This document shows positions 22,420 through 28,285 of a stretch of DNA of 29,632 bases, piece by piece. How positions within the stretch are numbered: the stretch's first letter is position 1; each line of letters opens with the position of its first letter. A program made the position numbers and the translations under genes. The notes under the pieces were generated by a model, which saw nothing but the letters and a program-made list of their open reading frames with translations, had not been told where the DNA came from and made no database searches. The stretch comes from a virus: positions 1-29,632 of the IMG/VR virus record IMGVR_UViG_3300035698_020935; one strand, 5' to 3'.

Positions 22420-22628
22420 AGGTTTTACAATGGTTAATACTGTTTTTATCAGGTAGATGCATTAATTGTGTTGATCAAAAAAAGGGATGTTGTTGTTATT
22501 GTAATAAGAAATTAGAAATAAGAATTTTTCATATTATAACTGATCCTTGTAGTAAAGAAATTCATGGTGATTATGATCTTCATTTATTGTGTGATGATTG
22601 TTACGATGAAAGATTGTATGATATTTGA
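22416..22628 (+). CDS. small multi-cysteine zinc protein
   Basis: This 70-residue protein has a short hydrophobic start (LQWLILFLSG) followed by CINCVDQKKGCCCYCNKK and, near the end, CDDCYDERLYDI. At least three CxxC pairs and the HGDYDLHLLCDD region suggest a cross-brace or double ribbon. The hydrophobic N-terminus could also be a membrane or signal segment, so the compartment is uncertain. It is the last gene of the coupled run. Confidence 0.55.
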   Translation: MKVLQWLILFLSGRCINCVDQKKGCCCYCNKKLEIRIFHIITDPCSKEIHGDYDLHLLCDDCYDERLYDI

Positions 22629-22660
22629 GGAATGAAAGATGAGGGTTGAGGATGTAATAC

Positions 22661-22692
22661 CACTTTATCTTCCCACCTTCTTTTTCCCTCAT
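22661..22692 (+). terminator. pyrimidine-rich tract ending the small-gene operon
   Basis: Bases 22661-22692 are almost pure T and C with a TTTTT run, directly before the next TATA box. This is a plausible archaeal transcription stop. A frame of 18 codons (22639-22695) crosses it and has a weak ribosome-binding site; I do not count it as a gene. Confidence 0.3.
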
Positions 22693-22700
22693 TAACAATA

Positions 22701-22708
22701 TTTAAATA
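22701..22708 (+). promoter_or_regulatory. TATA-box-like element TTTAAATA
   Basis: It is centred about 28 bases before the ATG at 22732, which would make that transcript leaderless. The region lies between the pyrimidine tract and a new gene block. Confidence 0.55.
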
Positions 22709-22731
22709 AATCAACTTATAAGAATTAGTTA

Positions 22732-22809
22732 ATGAATCAAGACAACAAATTAATAACTGCAGATTCAGACAATATTTATTACTTAATAAACTACATTAAC
22801 ATACAATAA
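22732..22809 (+). CDS. tiny protein on a predicted leaderless transcript
   Basis: This 25-residue frame (MNQDNKLITADSDNIYYLIN and on) begins exactly where transcription from TTTAAATA at 22701 should start. Neither Shine-Dalgarno nor homology is seen. It could be a leader peptide for the nuclease gene 14 bases downstream. Support comes from position only. Confidence 0.35.
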   Translation: MNQDNKLITADSDNIYYLINYINIQ

Positions 22810-22823
22810 AATATGAAAAAACA

Positions 22824-23207
22824 GTGGTGGTTATAATAACAAACGAACAAACAGATAAGATAAAACATGATATTGGAGTGAGAAACCTTTTTAATAATCC
22901 TGGTTTGATTGGTCTTGAGGAAGTGATTTATAAGGCTATGGAACCTGAACTAATTTATAATGGAGTGTTGTTTTGTAGTCCGGATATTGTTCTGATTGCT
23001 GATTATACTCTTGTTAGGGAGTTCGTGTTCGTGGAGTATAAATCTAATTATAGTGAAATAACCGAGCGTAAGGCTTTAGCTCAGTTGTCTAAGGCTTCAC
23101 GATGGGCTAATCATTATCTTGATCAGGAGCCAATGTGTATTTATGCTACAGGAAAACCTTTTCGTAATGTTAAGTGGCGTTTTAATCCTGAGGGAATGCC
23201 AGAATGA
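22824..23207 (+). CDS. PD-(D/E)XK family nuclease, small
   Basis: This protein of about 127 residues carries E32/E33 in LIGLEEVIYKAM, P53-D54 in FCSPDIVLIAD, and E71-Y-K73 in VFVEYKSNYSE. A helix with Q87 in ERKALAQLSKASRWA follows. This is the full PD-(D/E)XK core with a motif-IV-like Gln, as in RecB-like and archaeal restriction-type nucleases. The start is uncertain: GTG 22824 and GTG 22827 are adjacent, and neither has a good Shine-Dalgarno. It is coupled to the next gene (ATGA) and lies 360 bases before a DNA methyltransferase. A restriction-like pairing is conceivable but not shown. Confidence 0.65.
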   Translation: MVVIITNEQTDKIKHDIGVRNLFNNPGLIGLEEVIYKAMEPELIYNGVLFCSPDIVLIADYTLVREFVFVEYKSNYSEITERKALAQLSKASRWANHYLDQEPMCIYATGKPFRNVKWRFNPEGMPE

Positions 23208-23419
23208 AATTTGAAGAAGAGTTTCCTAGTTTGATTGGTAAGATTTCTGAAGGAGAACAGTATGCTTTCACTGAAGATGCCATCACGGAATATTGTCTTG
23301 ATAAGGAACGAGTAAAGAAAGCCATTGATAAAATATCAATATATACTGTATTGAGAGAAGAAACCCCAGCATATATCAAAGCAATAAATGATTTAAGAAA
23401 AGATTTGGGGTTTAAATAA
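23204..23419 (+). CDS. small protein, possibly winged-helix-like
   Basis: This 71-residue protein starts at ATG 23204 overlapping the nuclease stop. Helices include GEQYAFTEDAITEYCLDKER and VKKAIDKISIYTVLR, with a short conserved-looking end (ETPAYIKAINDLRKDLGFK). Size and helix pattern would suit a small DNA-binding or nuclease partner protein. There is no direct motif, so the function is unassigned. Confidence 0.5.
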   Translation: MKFEEEFPSLIGKISEGEQYAFTEDAITEYCLDKERVKKAIDKISIYTVLREETPAYIKAINDLRKDLGFK

Positions 23420-23523
23420 CTGAGGATAAAGGTATTGTTATACAGCAAGTGTTCACGATTTTTGAGAAAGACGGAACAATATATCAAAAAGACATTATCA
23501 CTAAAGAAATAATAGAATTATGA
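23416..23523 (+). CDS. possible small gene without standard start
   Basis: The frame 23416-23523 reads ITEDKGIVIQQVFTIFEKDG then TIYQKDIITKEIIEL, which looks like genuine coding sequence in a gap of 145 bases. The only usual start is GTG 23449 in the middle, leaving 24 residues. ATA at 23416, overlapping the previous stop, would give 35. A remnant gene is the alternative. Confidence 0.3.
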   Translation: MTEDKGIVIQQVFTIFEKDGTIYQKDIITKEIIEL

Positions 23524-23564
23524 TTAATTGCTGAAGATGAAGCACCATAAGGAGATGATAAACG

Positions 23565-24725
23565 ATGAACATACCAGAAATAACAAAACTACCAATTGAA
23601 CAAATAAAAACTGACGATGGAAACCCCAACGTAATGATCAAAAGTAAGTTCGAGGCGTTAAAAAAAAACATAGCCAAATACGGATTTCTAGTGCCTATAA
23701 TAACTAATAAGGATTTTCTTATTGCTGACGGAGAACACCGTTATAAAGCTGCAGTAGATCTTGGTTTTAAGGAGGTGTCTGCTGTCGTTCTTGATGTTAC
23801 TGAGGTTGATCGTCATATTATTCGACAGGTTATGAATAAGCTTAAAGGAGAACATGACCCGTTAATGGATGAGGAAGATTTTAAATGGATTTATGAAAAT
23901 GAGGGTTTTGCTGTTCTTAAAGAGCTTATGGATATTTCTGATCGTCAAGAGGTTAAGTTCTTGGCTAATATAATGCCTGATAATGAAGAAAGCTTTGATG
24001 AGGGTAAAAGTGTTAAGGAACCAAAATATAAGTTGGAAAATGGTGATATATGGGTTTTAGGGGAACACAGGCTAATGTGTGGTGATAGCACTAAAAAAGA
24101 AAACATAAAAACTTTGATTGATAACAATAAAATAAGATTAACACTCACTGACCCTCCTTATAATCTAGGGTATGAATATAATTCTTACAAAGATAATAAA
24201 ACACATATCGAATATAAAAATTGGTGTTCTGAATGGTTTGAATTAGTAAAAACAAATTCTGAAATCCAAGTAATTACTGTTGGTAATCAGAATTTGGGTA
24301 TGTGGTATCAAATTCATAATCCTAAATGGGTGATGTGTTGGTATAAACCAAATGGTCAGAGTGGTTGTAAATTAAGAGGTCTAAACAGGTGGGAACCCAT
24401 TATTGTTTATTTTGATAATAAGATTGATAGAATAATTCCTGAAGATACATATAATGTTCAAACAGGATATTTATCTGATAAAGATGATGGTATGAGAGAA
24501 TTACATAGTTGTCCAAAGCCCACACTTTTGTTTACTTCAATAATTCACGATTATACTAATAAAAATGATTGTATATTAGATGTTTTTGGAGGTTCTGGCA
24601 CGTCTTTAATTGTTTGTGAAAGTACTGGAAGAAAGTGTTTTATGATGGAGATTGATCCTGTTTATTGTAGTGTTATATTGGAGCGTTGGGAGTCTCTTAC
24701 GGGTCAGAAAGCTGTTAAACTATAA
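23565..24725 (+). CDS. ParB-like nuclease domain fused to DNA adenine/cytosine (N6/N4) methyltransferase
   Basis: In this 386-residue protein, residues 1-135 form a ParB/Srx-type domain: KLPIEQIKTDDGNPNVMIKS, then IADGEHRYKAA at 53-63, the usual GExR-like box. The methyltransferase follows, with D-P-P-Y at 196-199, S-C-P-K-P-T at 315-320 and the SAM-binding FGGSGT at 341-346. DPPY before FxGxG is the beta-class order and marks N6-adenine or N4-cytosine methylation. The ParB domain probably guides DNA binding. Such fusions are common in phages and mobile elements, usually as orphan enzymes that protect or regulate DNA. AAGGAGATGAT precedes the ATG. No cognate restriction subunit is certain, but PD-(D/E)XK proteins lie nearby. 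Confidence 0.85.
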   Translation: MNIPEITKLPIEQIKTDDGNPNVMIKSKFEALKKNIAKYGFLVPIITNKDFLIADGEHRYKAAVDLGFKEVSAVVLDVTEVDRHIIRQVMNKLKGEHDPLMDEEDFKWIYENEGFAVLKELMDISDRQEVKFLANIMPDNEESFDEGKSVKEPKYKLENGDIWVLGEHRLMCGDSTKKENIKTLIDNNKIRLTLTDPPYNLGYEYNSYKDNKTHIEYKNWCSEWFELVKTNSEIQVITVGNQNLGMWYQIHNPKWVMCWYKPNGQSGCKLRGLNRWEPIIVYFDNKIDRIIPEDTYNVQTGYLSDKDDGMRELHSCPKPTLLFTSIIHDYTNKNDCILDVFGGSGTSLIVCESTGRKCFMMEIDPVYCSVILERWESLTGQKAVKL

Positions 24726-24730
24726 AAACA

Positions 24731-24738
24731 TTTATAAA
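24731..24738 (+). promoter_or_regulatory. TATA-box-like element TTTATAAA
   Basis: It lies just after the methyltransferase stop, with a predicted start near 24760. The downstream 200 bases contain a hairpin, a second TATA-like element and a poly-T tract, with no gene until 24984. A short untranslated RNA is therefore possible. Confidence 0.4.
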
Positions 24739-24796
24739 CAAATGAAGCCCACACAATATTATATTATTATTTAATTTCAGAAAAAGAATAAAAAAA

Positions 24797-24824
24797 GACA
24801 TTGTCTCCCAAGACAATAGATGTC
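24797..24824 (+). repeat. inverted repeat / hairpin in intergenic region
   Basis: ATTGTCT (24800-24806) pairs with AGACAAT (24811-24817) around CCCA. An alternative register extends it: GACATTGTCT (24797-24806) pairs with AGACA plus ATGTC (24811-24815, 24820-24824) with a bulge. It lies between two TATA-like elements, so it could be an operator for the nearby ribbon-helix-helix candidate or a terminator stem before the ATATCTTTTTC that follows. Confidence 0.5.
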
Positions 24825-24835
24825 ATATCTTTTTC

Positions 24836-24843
24836 TTTATAAA
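24836..24843 (+). promoter_or_regulatory. TATA-box-like element TTTATAAA
   Basis: This is the second copy of the octamer in this gap, just after the hairpin. A start near 24867 would give a leader that runs through the poly-T tract at 24881-24909, so either that tract is not a full stop here or the element is not used for the gene at 24984. Confidence 0.35.
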
Positions 24844-24880
24844 CCTTTGTAATTTAACTAATTAATAGAATAATGAAAAA

Positions 24881-24909
24881 CTTTGTTTTTTCTTTTTTTT
24901 TCTTTTTTT
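24881..24909 (+). terminator. poly-T tract
   Basis: Bases 24881-24909 are nearly all T (runs of six, eight and seven). This is a strong archaeal termination signal on the + strand, following the hairpin region and preceding the regulator gene. Confidence 0.5.
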
Positions 24910-24983
24910 GGTTCGAAGGAAGCACCTAAACAAGAAAAAATAGGAAAATAAAAAAATAATATAATATAATGAAGGTGAAACTT

Positions 24984-25247
24984 ATGGGAACAAAAAACAA
25001 TAATTTAATGAAACCAATGCAAGATAGTGTTAGTAGGAGTATTACTTTTCAACGTTTCGTTATTGAAGCTATTGAGAAGAAAGCTAAGGAAAGAAATATT
25101 AAGGTTAGTCCTTTAATTAATGAATTGGTTAAAAGAACAATAACTACTGATACTTCTTTCTTTCATGAGATGGCTAAGTTTCATATTGCTGAGTTTCATA
25201 AGTTTCAGTATATGATTAAGGAGTTAGAAGCAAAGAAAGAAATATGA
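24984..25247 (+). CDS. possible ribbon-helix-helix transcription regulator
   Basis: In this 87-residue protein, residues 14-48 (SVSRSITFQRFVIEAIEKKA, then KERNIKVSPLINELVKRTI) show a short strand followed by two helices. The 'S-x-L-I-N-E-L-V-K' ending is typical of MetJ/Arc/CopG DNA-binding domains. A helical tail (FFHEMAKFHIAEFHKFQYMI) may mediate oligomerisation. ATG 24984 is preferred over ATG 24969 because GGTGA (24974-24978) fits it. It lies downstream of a hairpin/palindrome that could be its operator. Assignment is by pattern only. Confidence 0.5.
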   Translation: MGTKNNNLMKPMQDSVSRSITFQRFVIEAIEKKAKERNIKVSPLINELVKRTITTDTSFFHEMAKFHIAEFHKFQYMIKELEAKKEI

Positions 25248-25261
25248 ATGGGTGAAAGAGA

Positions 25262-25807
25262 ATGGTAAATGAATTAGTTACCGTAACAGATGTGGAACAG
25301 GAATTTAAGTTTCCCTATAAGTTTGGTTATGATGATAGAGAATTTAGTTATTGTGGTTATGAAAGACTTATTAGGTTATTAATTAAGGAGAACAAACATC
25401 CTGATAAGAAGCTTAAAGCACAAAGAAAAATAATAAATGAGTTGCTTCTTAGTTTATTTTGTGTTAAAGATATTTATGGTGGTAGATTACATAGAGGATA
25501 TCATCATTTTTGCAGTATAATTAGTGAAATATTATATGAAAAAAAGATTCCAGAGAGGTTTTATGAGATTAAAAGAATTTATTTGGATTATTATTATGGA
25601 AATAGTGAGAATGCGTATATTGATGTTATTCACATCAAACAAACGTTTACTTCTTTTATTAAACAAAGATATCCTTATAAGTATAAGAATTTTGTTGAAG
25701 TATTAGAATCAATAAGTAAACCTAGTGATCCTATTGGTTTTGATAAGTATGTTGATAAGATGTTTGATAAATTAAGACCAATGTTATTAGGAGTTGATAA
25801 AAAATGA
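25262..25807 (+). CDS. hypothetical protein, function unknown
   Basis: This 181-residue protein starts at ATG 25262 with GGTGA seven bases upstream. The sequence is helical and basic with many aromatics (KIPERFYEIKRIYLDYYYGN, FTSFIKQRYPYKYKNFVEVL). No catalytic motif or membrane segment was seen. It is coupled to the next small gene by ATGA and probably co-transcribed with the regulator candidate. Confidence 0.6.
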   Translation: MVNELVTVTDVEQEFKFPYKFGYDDREFSYCGYERLIRLLIKENKHPDKKLKAQRKIINELLLSLFCVKDIYGGRLHRGYHHFCSIISEILYEKKIPERFYEIKRIYLDYYYGNSENAYIDVIHIKQTFTSFIKQRYPYKYKNFVEVLESISKPSDPIGFDKYVDKMFDKLRPMLLGVDKK

Positions 25808-25950
25808 AATTAATAAATGATAAGAAACATATGGAAAACTTAGATAATCTAATAAAAGCTCAAGATAGAATAATAAAAACACTAGAAAAAACTATTGAAT
25901 TATTATACGAAAGAATAGAAATTATAAAAGGTAAAAAAAATGGGAGATGA
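25804..25950 (+). CDS. small coiled-coil protein
   Basis: This 48-residue protein contains an almost continuous heptad pattern (MENLDNLIKAQDRIIKTLEK, TIELLYERIEIIKGKKNGR), consistent with a coiled coil that dimerises. It starts by ATGA overlap and its end overlaps the next gene by 11 bases. Function unknown. Confidence 0.55.
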   Translation: MKLINDKKHMENLDNLIKAQDRIIKTLEKTIELLYERIEIIKGKKNGR

Positions 25951-26104
25951 ACTTAAAGAAGGTTATGAGTATGAATACGTTGTTGTTAGGCAGTTTACTG
26001 GTAGTTGGTTTTGGTTAGTAGTACTTACATTATTGTTTATTCCTTTTGGCATAATATATTTTTTTGTTAAATACCAACCACAACGAACAAAAGTACTAGA
26101 ATAA
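25940..26104 (+). CDS. small membrane protein
   Basis: This 54-residue protein has an acidic N-terminus (MGDELKEGYEYEYVVVRQF), one hydrophobic helix (WFWLVVLTLLFIPFGIIYFF) and a basic tail (KYQPQRTKVLE). That predicts a single-pass membrane protein. It overlaps the coiled-coil gene, which could be its cytoplasmic partner. Its stop codon lies within the next promoter repeat. Confidence 0.55.
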   Translation: MGDELKEGYEYEYVVVRQFTGSWFWLVVLTLLFIPFGIIYFFVKYQPQRTKVLE

Positions 26105-26132
26105 TATTGTTTAAAAAGAGAAAATATAAATA
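26100..26132 (+). promoter_or_regulatory. promoter, copy 3 of the repeated element plus TATA box
   Basis: AATAATATTGTTTAAA at 26100-26115 matches the first 16 bases of the elements at 5161 and 8015. A separate TATAAATA at 26125-26132 is centred 28 bases before the ATG at 26156, predicting a leaderless transcript for the truncated nuclease-like gene and the HNH gene. Confidence 0.6.
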
Positions 26133-26155
26133 CTACTTAGTCAGAATAAATAATC

Positions 26156-26299
26156 ATGGGTGAAGATTATAGTTTAGTAAATAGTAATCTCAGAAGATAC
26201 TTTAGTGCTTCTTCTACAAGAAACATAAACAAAATAGTACTAAACACAGGAAACAAAAAGATTTATATAGTTAATAAATCAGAAATAGCATATGTATAA
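26156..26299 (+). pseudogene. truncated N-terminal copy of the nuclease-like gene at 26828
   Basis: This 47-residue frame aligns without gaps to residues 10-47 of the protein at 26828. NLRRYF pairs with NLRKYF, LNTGN with LNTHN, and the run ends at SEIAY/TEIAY with about 20 identities in 38 positions. Its first codons also lie at the equivalent place. After EIAY it reads one Val and stops where the HNH gene begins. The gene has thus been cut at this point, or its 5' part was duplicated. It keeps a good leaderless promoter, so the fragment is probably expressed together with HNH. Whether it has a function of its own is unknown. Confidence 0.75.
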
Positions 26300-26831
26300 A
26301 AAATGTGAAGTTTGCAATAAAGAATTTTGGTCACCAAACAATAAACAAAGAAGCTGCAGTAGAAATTGTGGTAAAGTAATAAGTACGAGAAAATCAATCA
26401 AAATAACAAAAAAATGTATTATTTGTAATAAAGAATTTTTATCATTTCCAAGCCAACCAATTTTACATTGTAGTAAAAAATGTTCAATAATAACTGTTAA
26501 GAAAAAACTGAAGAAACATGGATTACCAAAAAATTGGCATAGTAAAATAGGATTTAAAAGTAAAGAAAATAATATAAAATGGAATGGTGGAAGATCAAAG
26601 TCATGTAAATACATCAAAATATTAGTTGAAAACCATCCATATTCTCATAGTGATGGTTATGTATTTGAACACCGACTCGTTATGGAAAAGCATCTTGGAA
26701 GATATTTAGATCCTAAAGAAATAATTCATCATATAGATATGAATGAGCATAATAATAATATTAATAACCTAATATTATTCGAAAATAATCTAAAACACAT
26801 GAGACACCATTATGATTTAAGAAAAAAATGA
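26292..26831 (+). CDS. HNH homing endonuclease with two N-terminal zinc fingers
   Basis: In this 179-residue protein two zinc knuckles (C5-x2-C8...C22-x3-C26 and C42-x2-C45...C60-x3-C64) precede the NNIKWNGGR box (about 93-101). The HNH_3-type core follows: GYVFEHRLVMEKHLGRYLD, then IIHHIDMNEHNNNINNLILF with H146-H147 and N155-N157, ending HMRHH. This is the typical structure of free-standing homing endonucleases, where the zinc fingers direct target recognition. The ATG at 26292 lies in the truncated upstream gene, and its stop overlaps the next gene (ATGA). The insertion into a broken gene copy supports a mobile origin. Codons are A-rich like its immediate neighbours. Confidence 0.85.
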   Translation: MYKKCEVCNKEFWSPNNKQRSCSRNCGKVISTRKSIKITKKCIICNKEFLSFPSQPILHCSKKCSIITVKKKLKKHGLPKNWHSKIGFKSKENNIKWNGGRSKSCKYIKILVENHPYSHSDGYVFEHRLVMEKHLGRYLDPKEIIHHIDMNEHNNNINNLILFENNLKHMRHHYDLRKK

Positions 26832-27157
26832 ATAAAAAACTTCAAGAAATAATTAATAATAATTTAAGAAAATATTTTGATTATTCAGTCAAACGAGAAT
26901 TAAATATAATAAAATTAAATACTCATAATACGAAAATGCATGAACTAAAAAAAACCGAGATAGCATATAACCTTCAAAAGGCTGGACATTCATTTATTTG
27001 TGAAGGTAAATTACTAAGTGATAATGGAAGGCCAGACATTACCGTACTAGATCTAAAAGAACCAATTGCTTACGAGATAATACACAGTGAAACAAACGAA
27101 AGTCTCGAAACTAAAAGAAAAAAATATCCTTTCAAATTCTTGGTGGTGAAAGCATGA
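26828..27157 (+). CDS. PD-(D/E)XK-like protein, complete copy
   Basis: This 109-residue protein carries MHELKKTEIAYNLQKAGHSF (E44), R-P-D at 68-70 in DNGRPDITVLD, and AYEIIHSETNES (E83), followed by a Lys-rich stretch (TKRKKYPFKFLVVKA). The order resembles PD-(D/E)XK nucleases. However, the usual ExK lysine is missing after E83, so catalysis would need a displaced Lys (K96/K98) or is lost. Its first 47 residues match the broken copy upstream of the HNH gene. It starts by overlap with the HNH stop (ATGA) and is coupled to the next gene. Confidence 0.55.
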   Translation: MNKKLQEIINNNLRKYFDYSVKRELNIIKLNTHNTKMHELKKTEIAYNLQKAGHSFICEGKLLSDNGRPDITVLDLKEPIAYEIIHSETNESLETKRKKYPFKFLVVKA

Positions 27158-27369
27158 AAAAGAATATTTTGGAGTTTAACATAACGCATTTAAGAACGGA
27201 TGACATAAGAAAATTTATTTCACAATTATATGATAGGAGAATAGGAAGAGATATATGTCTAATAATGAACAAACAATACTTTTATGATCTTTGTAGAACA
27301 ATACCAATAGAATTTGATGGTATACCAATAAGATTCCTAACTGAAGAAGAAAAAAATATAATACAATAA
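27154..27369 (+). CDS. small alpha-beta protein, function unknown
   Basis: This 71-residue protein starts by ATGA overlap with the nuclease-like gene. The sequence (NITHLRTDDIRKFISQLYDR and GIPIRFLTEEEKNIIQ) suggests a small alpha-beta fold. It is probably co-translated with the nuclease-like protein. Not recognised. Confidence 0.55.
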   Translation: MKKNILEFNITHLRTDDIRKFISQLYDRRIGRDICLIMNKQYFYDLCRTIPIEFDGIPIRFLTEEEKNIIQ

Positions 27370-27379
27370 AGGTTAAAGC

Positions 27380-27550
27380 ATGAAGAAAAAACTAACAGAC
27401 AAGGACATCGAACTTATTAACTCAAGCACTTATAAGATAGAATCAGTATTAAGAAAAGTTGATGACATGGAACACATAGTATTATTAAATACGGTAAGAT
27501 GGCATATAATAACTCATTTAAAAAAATCAATTAAGAAAAATGAAGGGTGA
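27380..27550 (+). CDS. small helical protein, function unknown
   Basis: This 56-residue helical protein contains KLTDKDIELINSSTYKIESV and VRWHIITHLKKSIKKNEG. ATG 27380 is near AAAGGTTAAAG, a modest ribosome-binding site. Its end overlaps the GGGTGAT signal of the next gene. Not recognised. Confidence 0.5.
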   Translation: MKKKLTDKDIELINSSTYKIESVLRKVDDMEHIVLLNTVRWHIITHLKKSIKKNEG

Positions 27551-27556
27551 TATATA

Positions 27557-27886
27557 ATGAAACTTGAAGAGTTAAAGGTCGAAGATGAAGTATGTTATGT
27601 AGAAAATGGTTTTCATAATCATAAATACATTTTTAAGATAACTAAAGTGACCAAGACCATGATAACATGCAATAATACAAGATTTAATCGAGAAACAGGT
27701 CGTGAAGTGGGAAGTCAAGGTTGGAACGTAATAGAAATAAAAATATTAACTGATGAATTAAGAAAAGAAATACATAAGAGTGGACTATTACGATTCGTAA
27801 GAAATTATACTCCAGAAAACCTTTCTTTTAACGCATTAAAAAAGATTCATGATATAATAATGGAAGATGACAAGAGAACAAGATGA
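27557..27886 (+). CDS. small beta-barrel-like protein, function unknown
   Basis: This 109-residue protein starts at ATG 27557 after GGGTGATAT. The N-terminal strands (EVCYVENGFHNHKYIFKITK, VTKTMITCNNTRFNRETGRE) form a layout common in small phage proteins: a strand-rich 'V-x-x-x-T-x-x-x-I-x-C-x-x-x-R-F-x-R-x-x-G' core. Helices follow (LTDELRKEIHKSGLLRFVRN). Proteins of this type are frequent in early regions of tailed viruses, but their function is unknown. The assignment is by pattern only. Confidence 0.5.
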   Translation: MKLEELKVEDEVCYVENGFHNHKYIFKITKVTKTMITCNNTRFNRETGREVGSQGWNVIEIKILTDELRKEIHKSGLLRFVRNYTPENLSFNALKKIHDIIMEDDKRTR

Positions 27887-27923
27887 TAATAACTTATAAT
27901 CCTAATTTAAGGAGATGATATGA

Positions 27924-28055
27924 ATGGTTAATACTTTAATTGAATCGTTAAATATGCAATTAAATGAAGCAATACTTGCAAGAAGAAAAGCAACTCTTAT
28001 GATGGTAGATTTAGAGAAACAAATCGATGAAATGGAGAAAAAGAAACCAAAATGA
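27924..28055 (+). CDS. small coiled-coil protein
   Basis: This 43-residue protein is dominated by a helix (LIESLNMQLNEAILARRKAT, MVDLEKQIDEMEKKK). ATG 27924 lies 10 bases after AAGGAGATGAT. An ATG at 27920 leads to an immediate stop and is not used. Its stop overlaps the next start. Confidence 0.55.
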   Translation: MVNTLIESLNMQLNEAILARRKATLMMVDLEKQIDEMEKKKPK

Positions 28056-28282
28056 CCAAATACGAATTTGGCGTAATGTCAAAAAAATGGAGTCTGGAAG
28101 CAGAAGACATGATAACAGCATACATTACAATGAGCTTATTCATAAAAAAAAACATTCCGATAGCAGTATACAAACCAACAAGAAACAGTTTCATGCCAAA
28201 AAACATACTAGAAGATAATAAAAACACATTCAATCCAGAAAAAATCAAAGAATGTACTGAAACAATCAAAGAGATGATATAA
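28052..28282 (+). CDS. small protein preceding the packaging genes, function unknown
   Basis: This 76-residue protein starts by ATGA overlap. It is helical and basic (KYEFGVMSKKWSLEAEDMIT, NTFNPEKIKECTETIKEMI). It lies four bases before the small terminase gene and shares its A-rich codon use at the start. Not recognised. Confidence 0.5.
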   Translation: MTKYEFGVMSKKWSLEAEDMITAYITMSLFIKKNIPIAVYKPTRNSFMPKNILEDNKNTFNPEKIKECTETIKEMI

Positions 28283-28285
28283 AAA

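Noticed and set aside
22639-22695. 18-codon frame after the last zinc-protein gene
   Set aside because: It runs through a pyrimidine-rich tract that is better explained as a transcription stop; too short to support.
24881-24909. Poly-T tract considered as a possible sequencing artefact
   Set aside because: The T-tract has interspersed C and G and sits in a typical terminator position, so a real signal is more likely.
24909-24920. GGTTCGAAGG resembles a tRNA B-box
   Set aside because: The preceding bases are poly-T and no cloverleaf can be drawn; chance match in an intergenic region.
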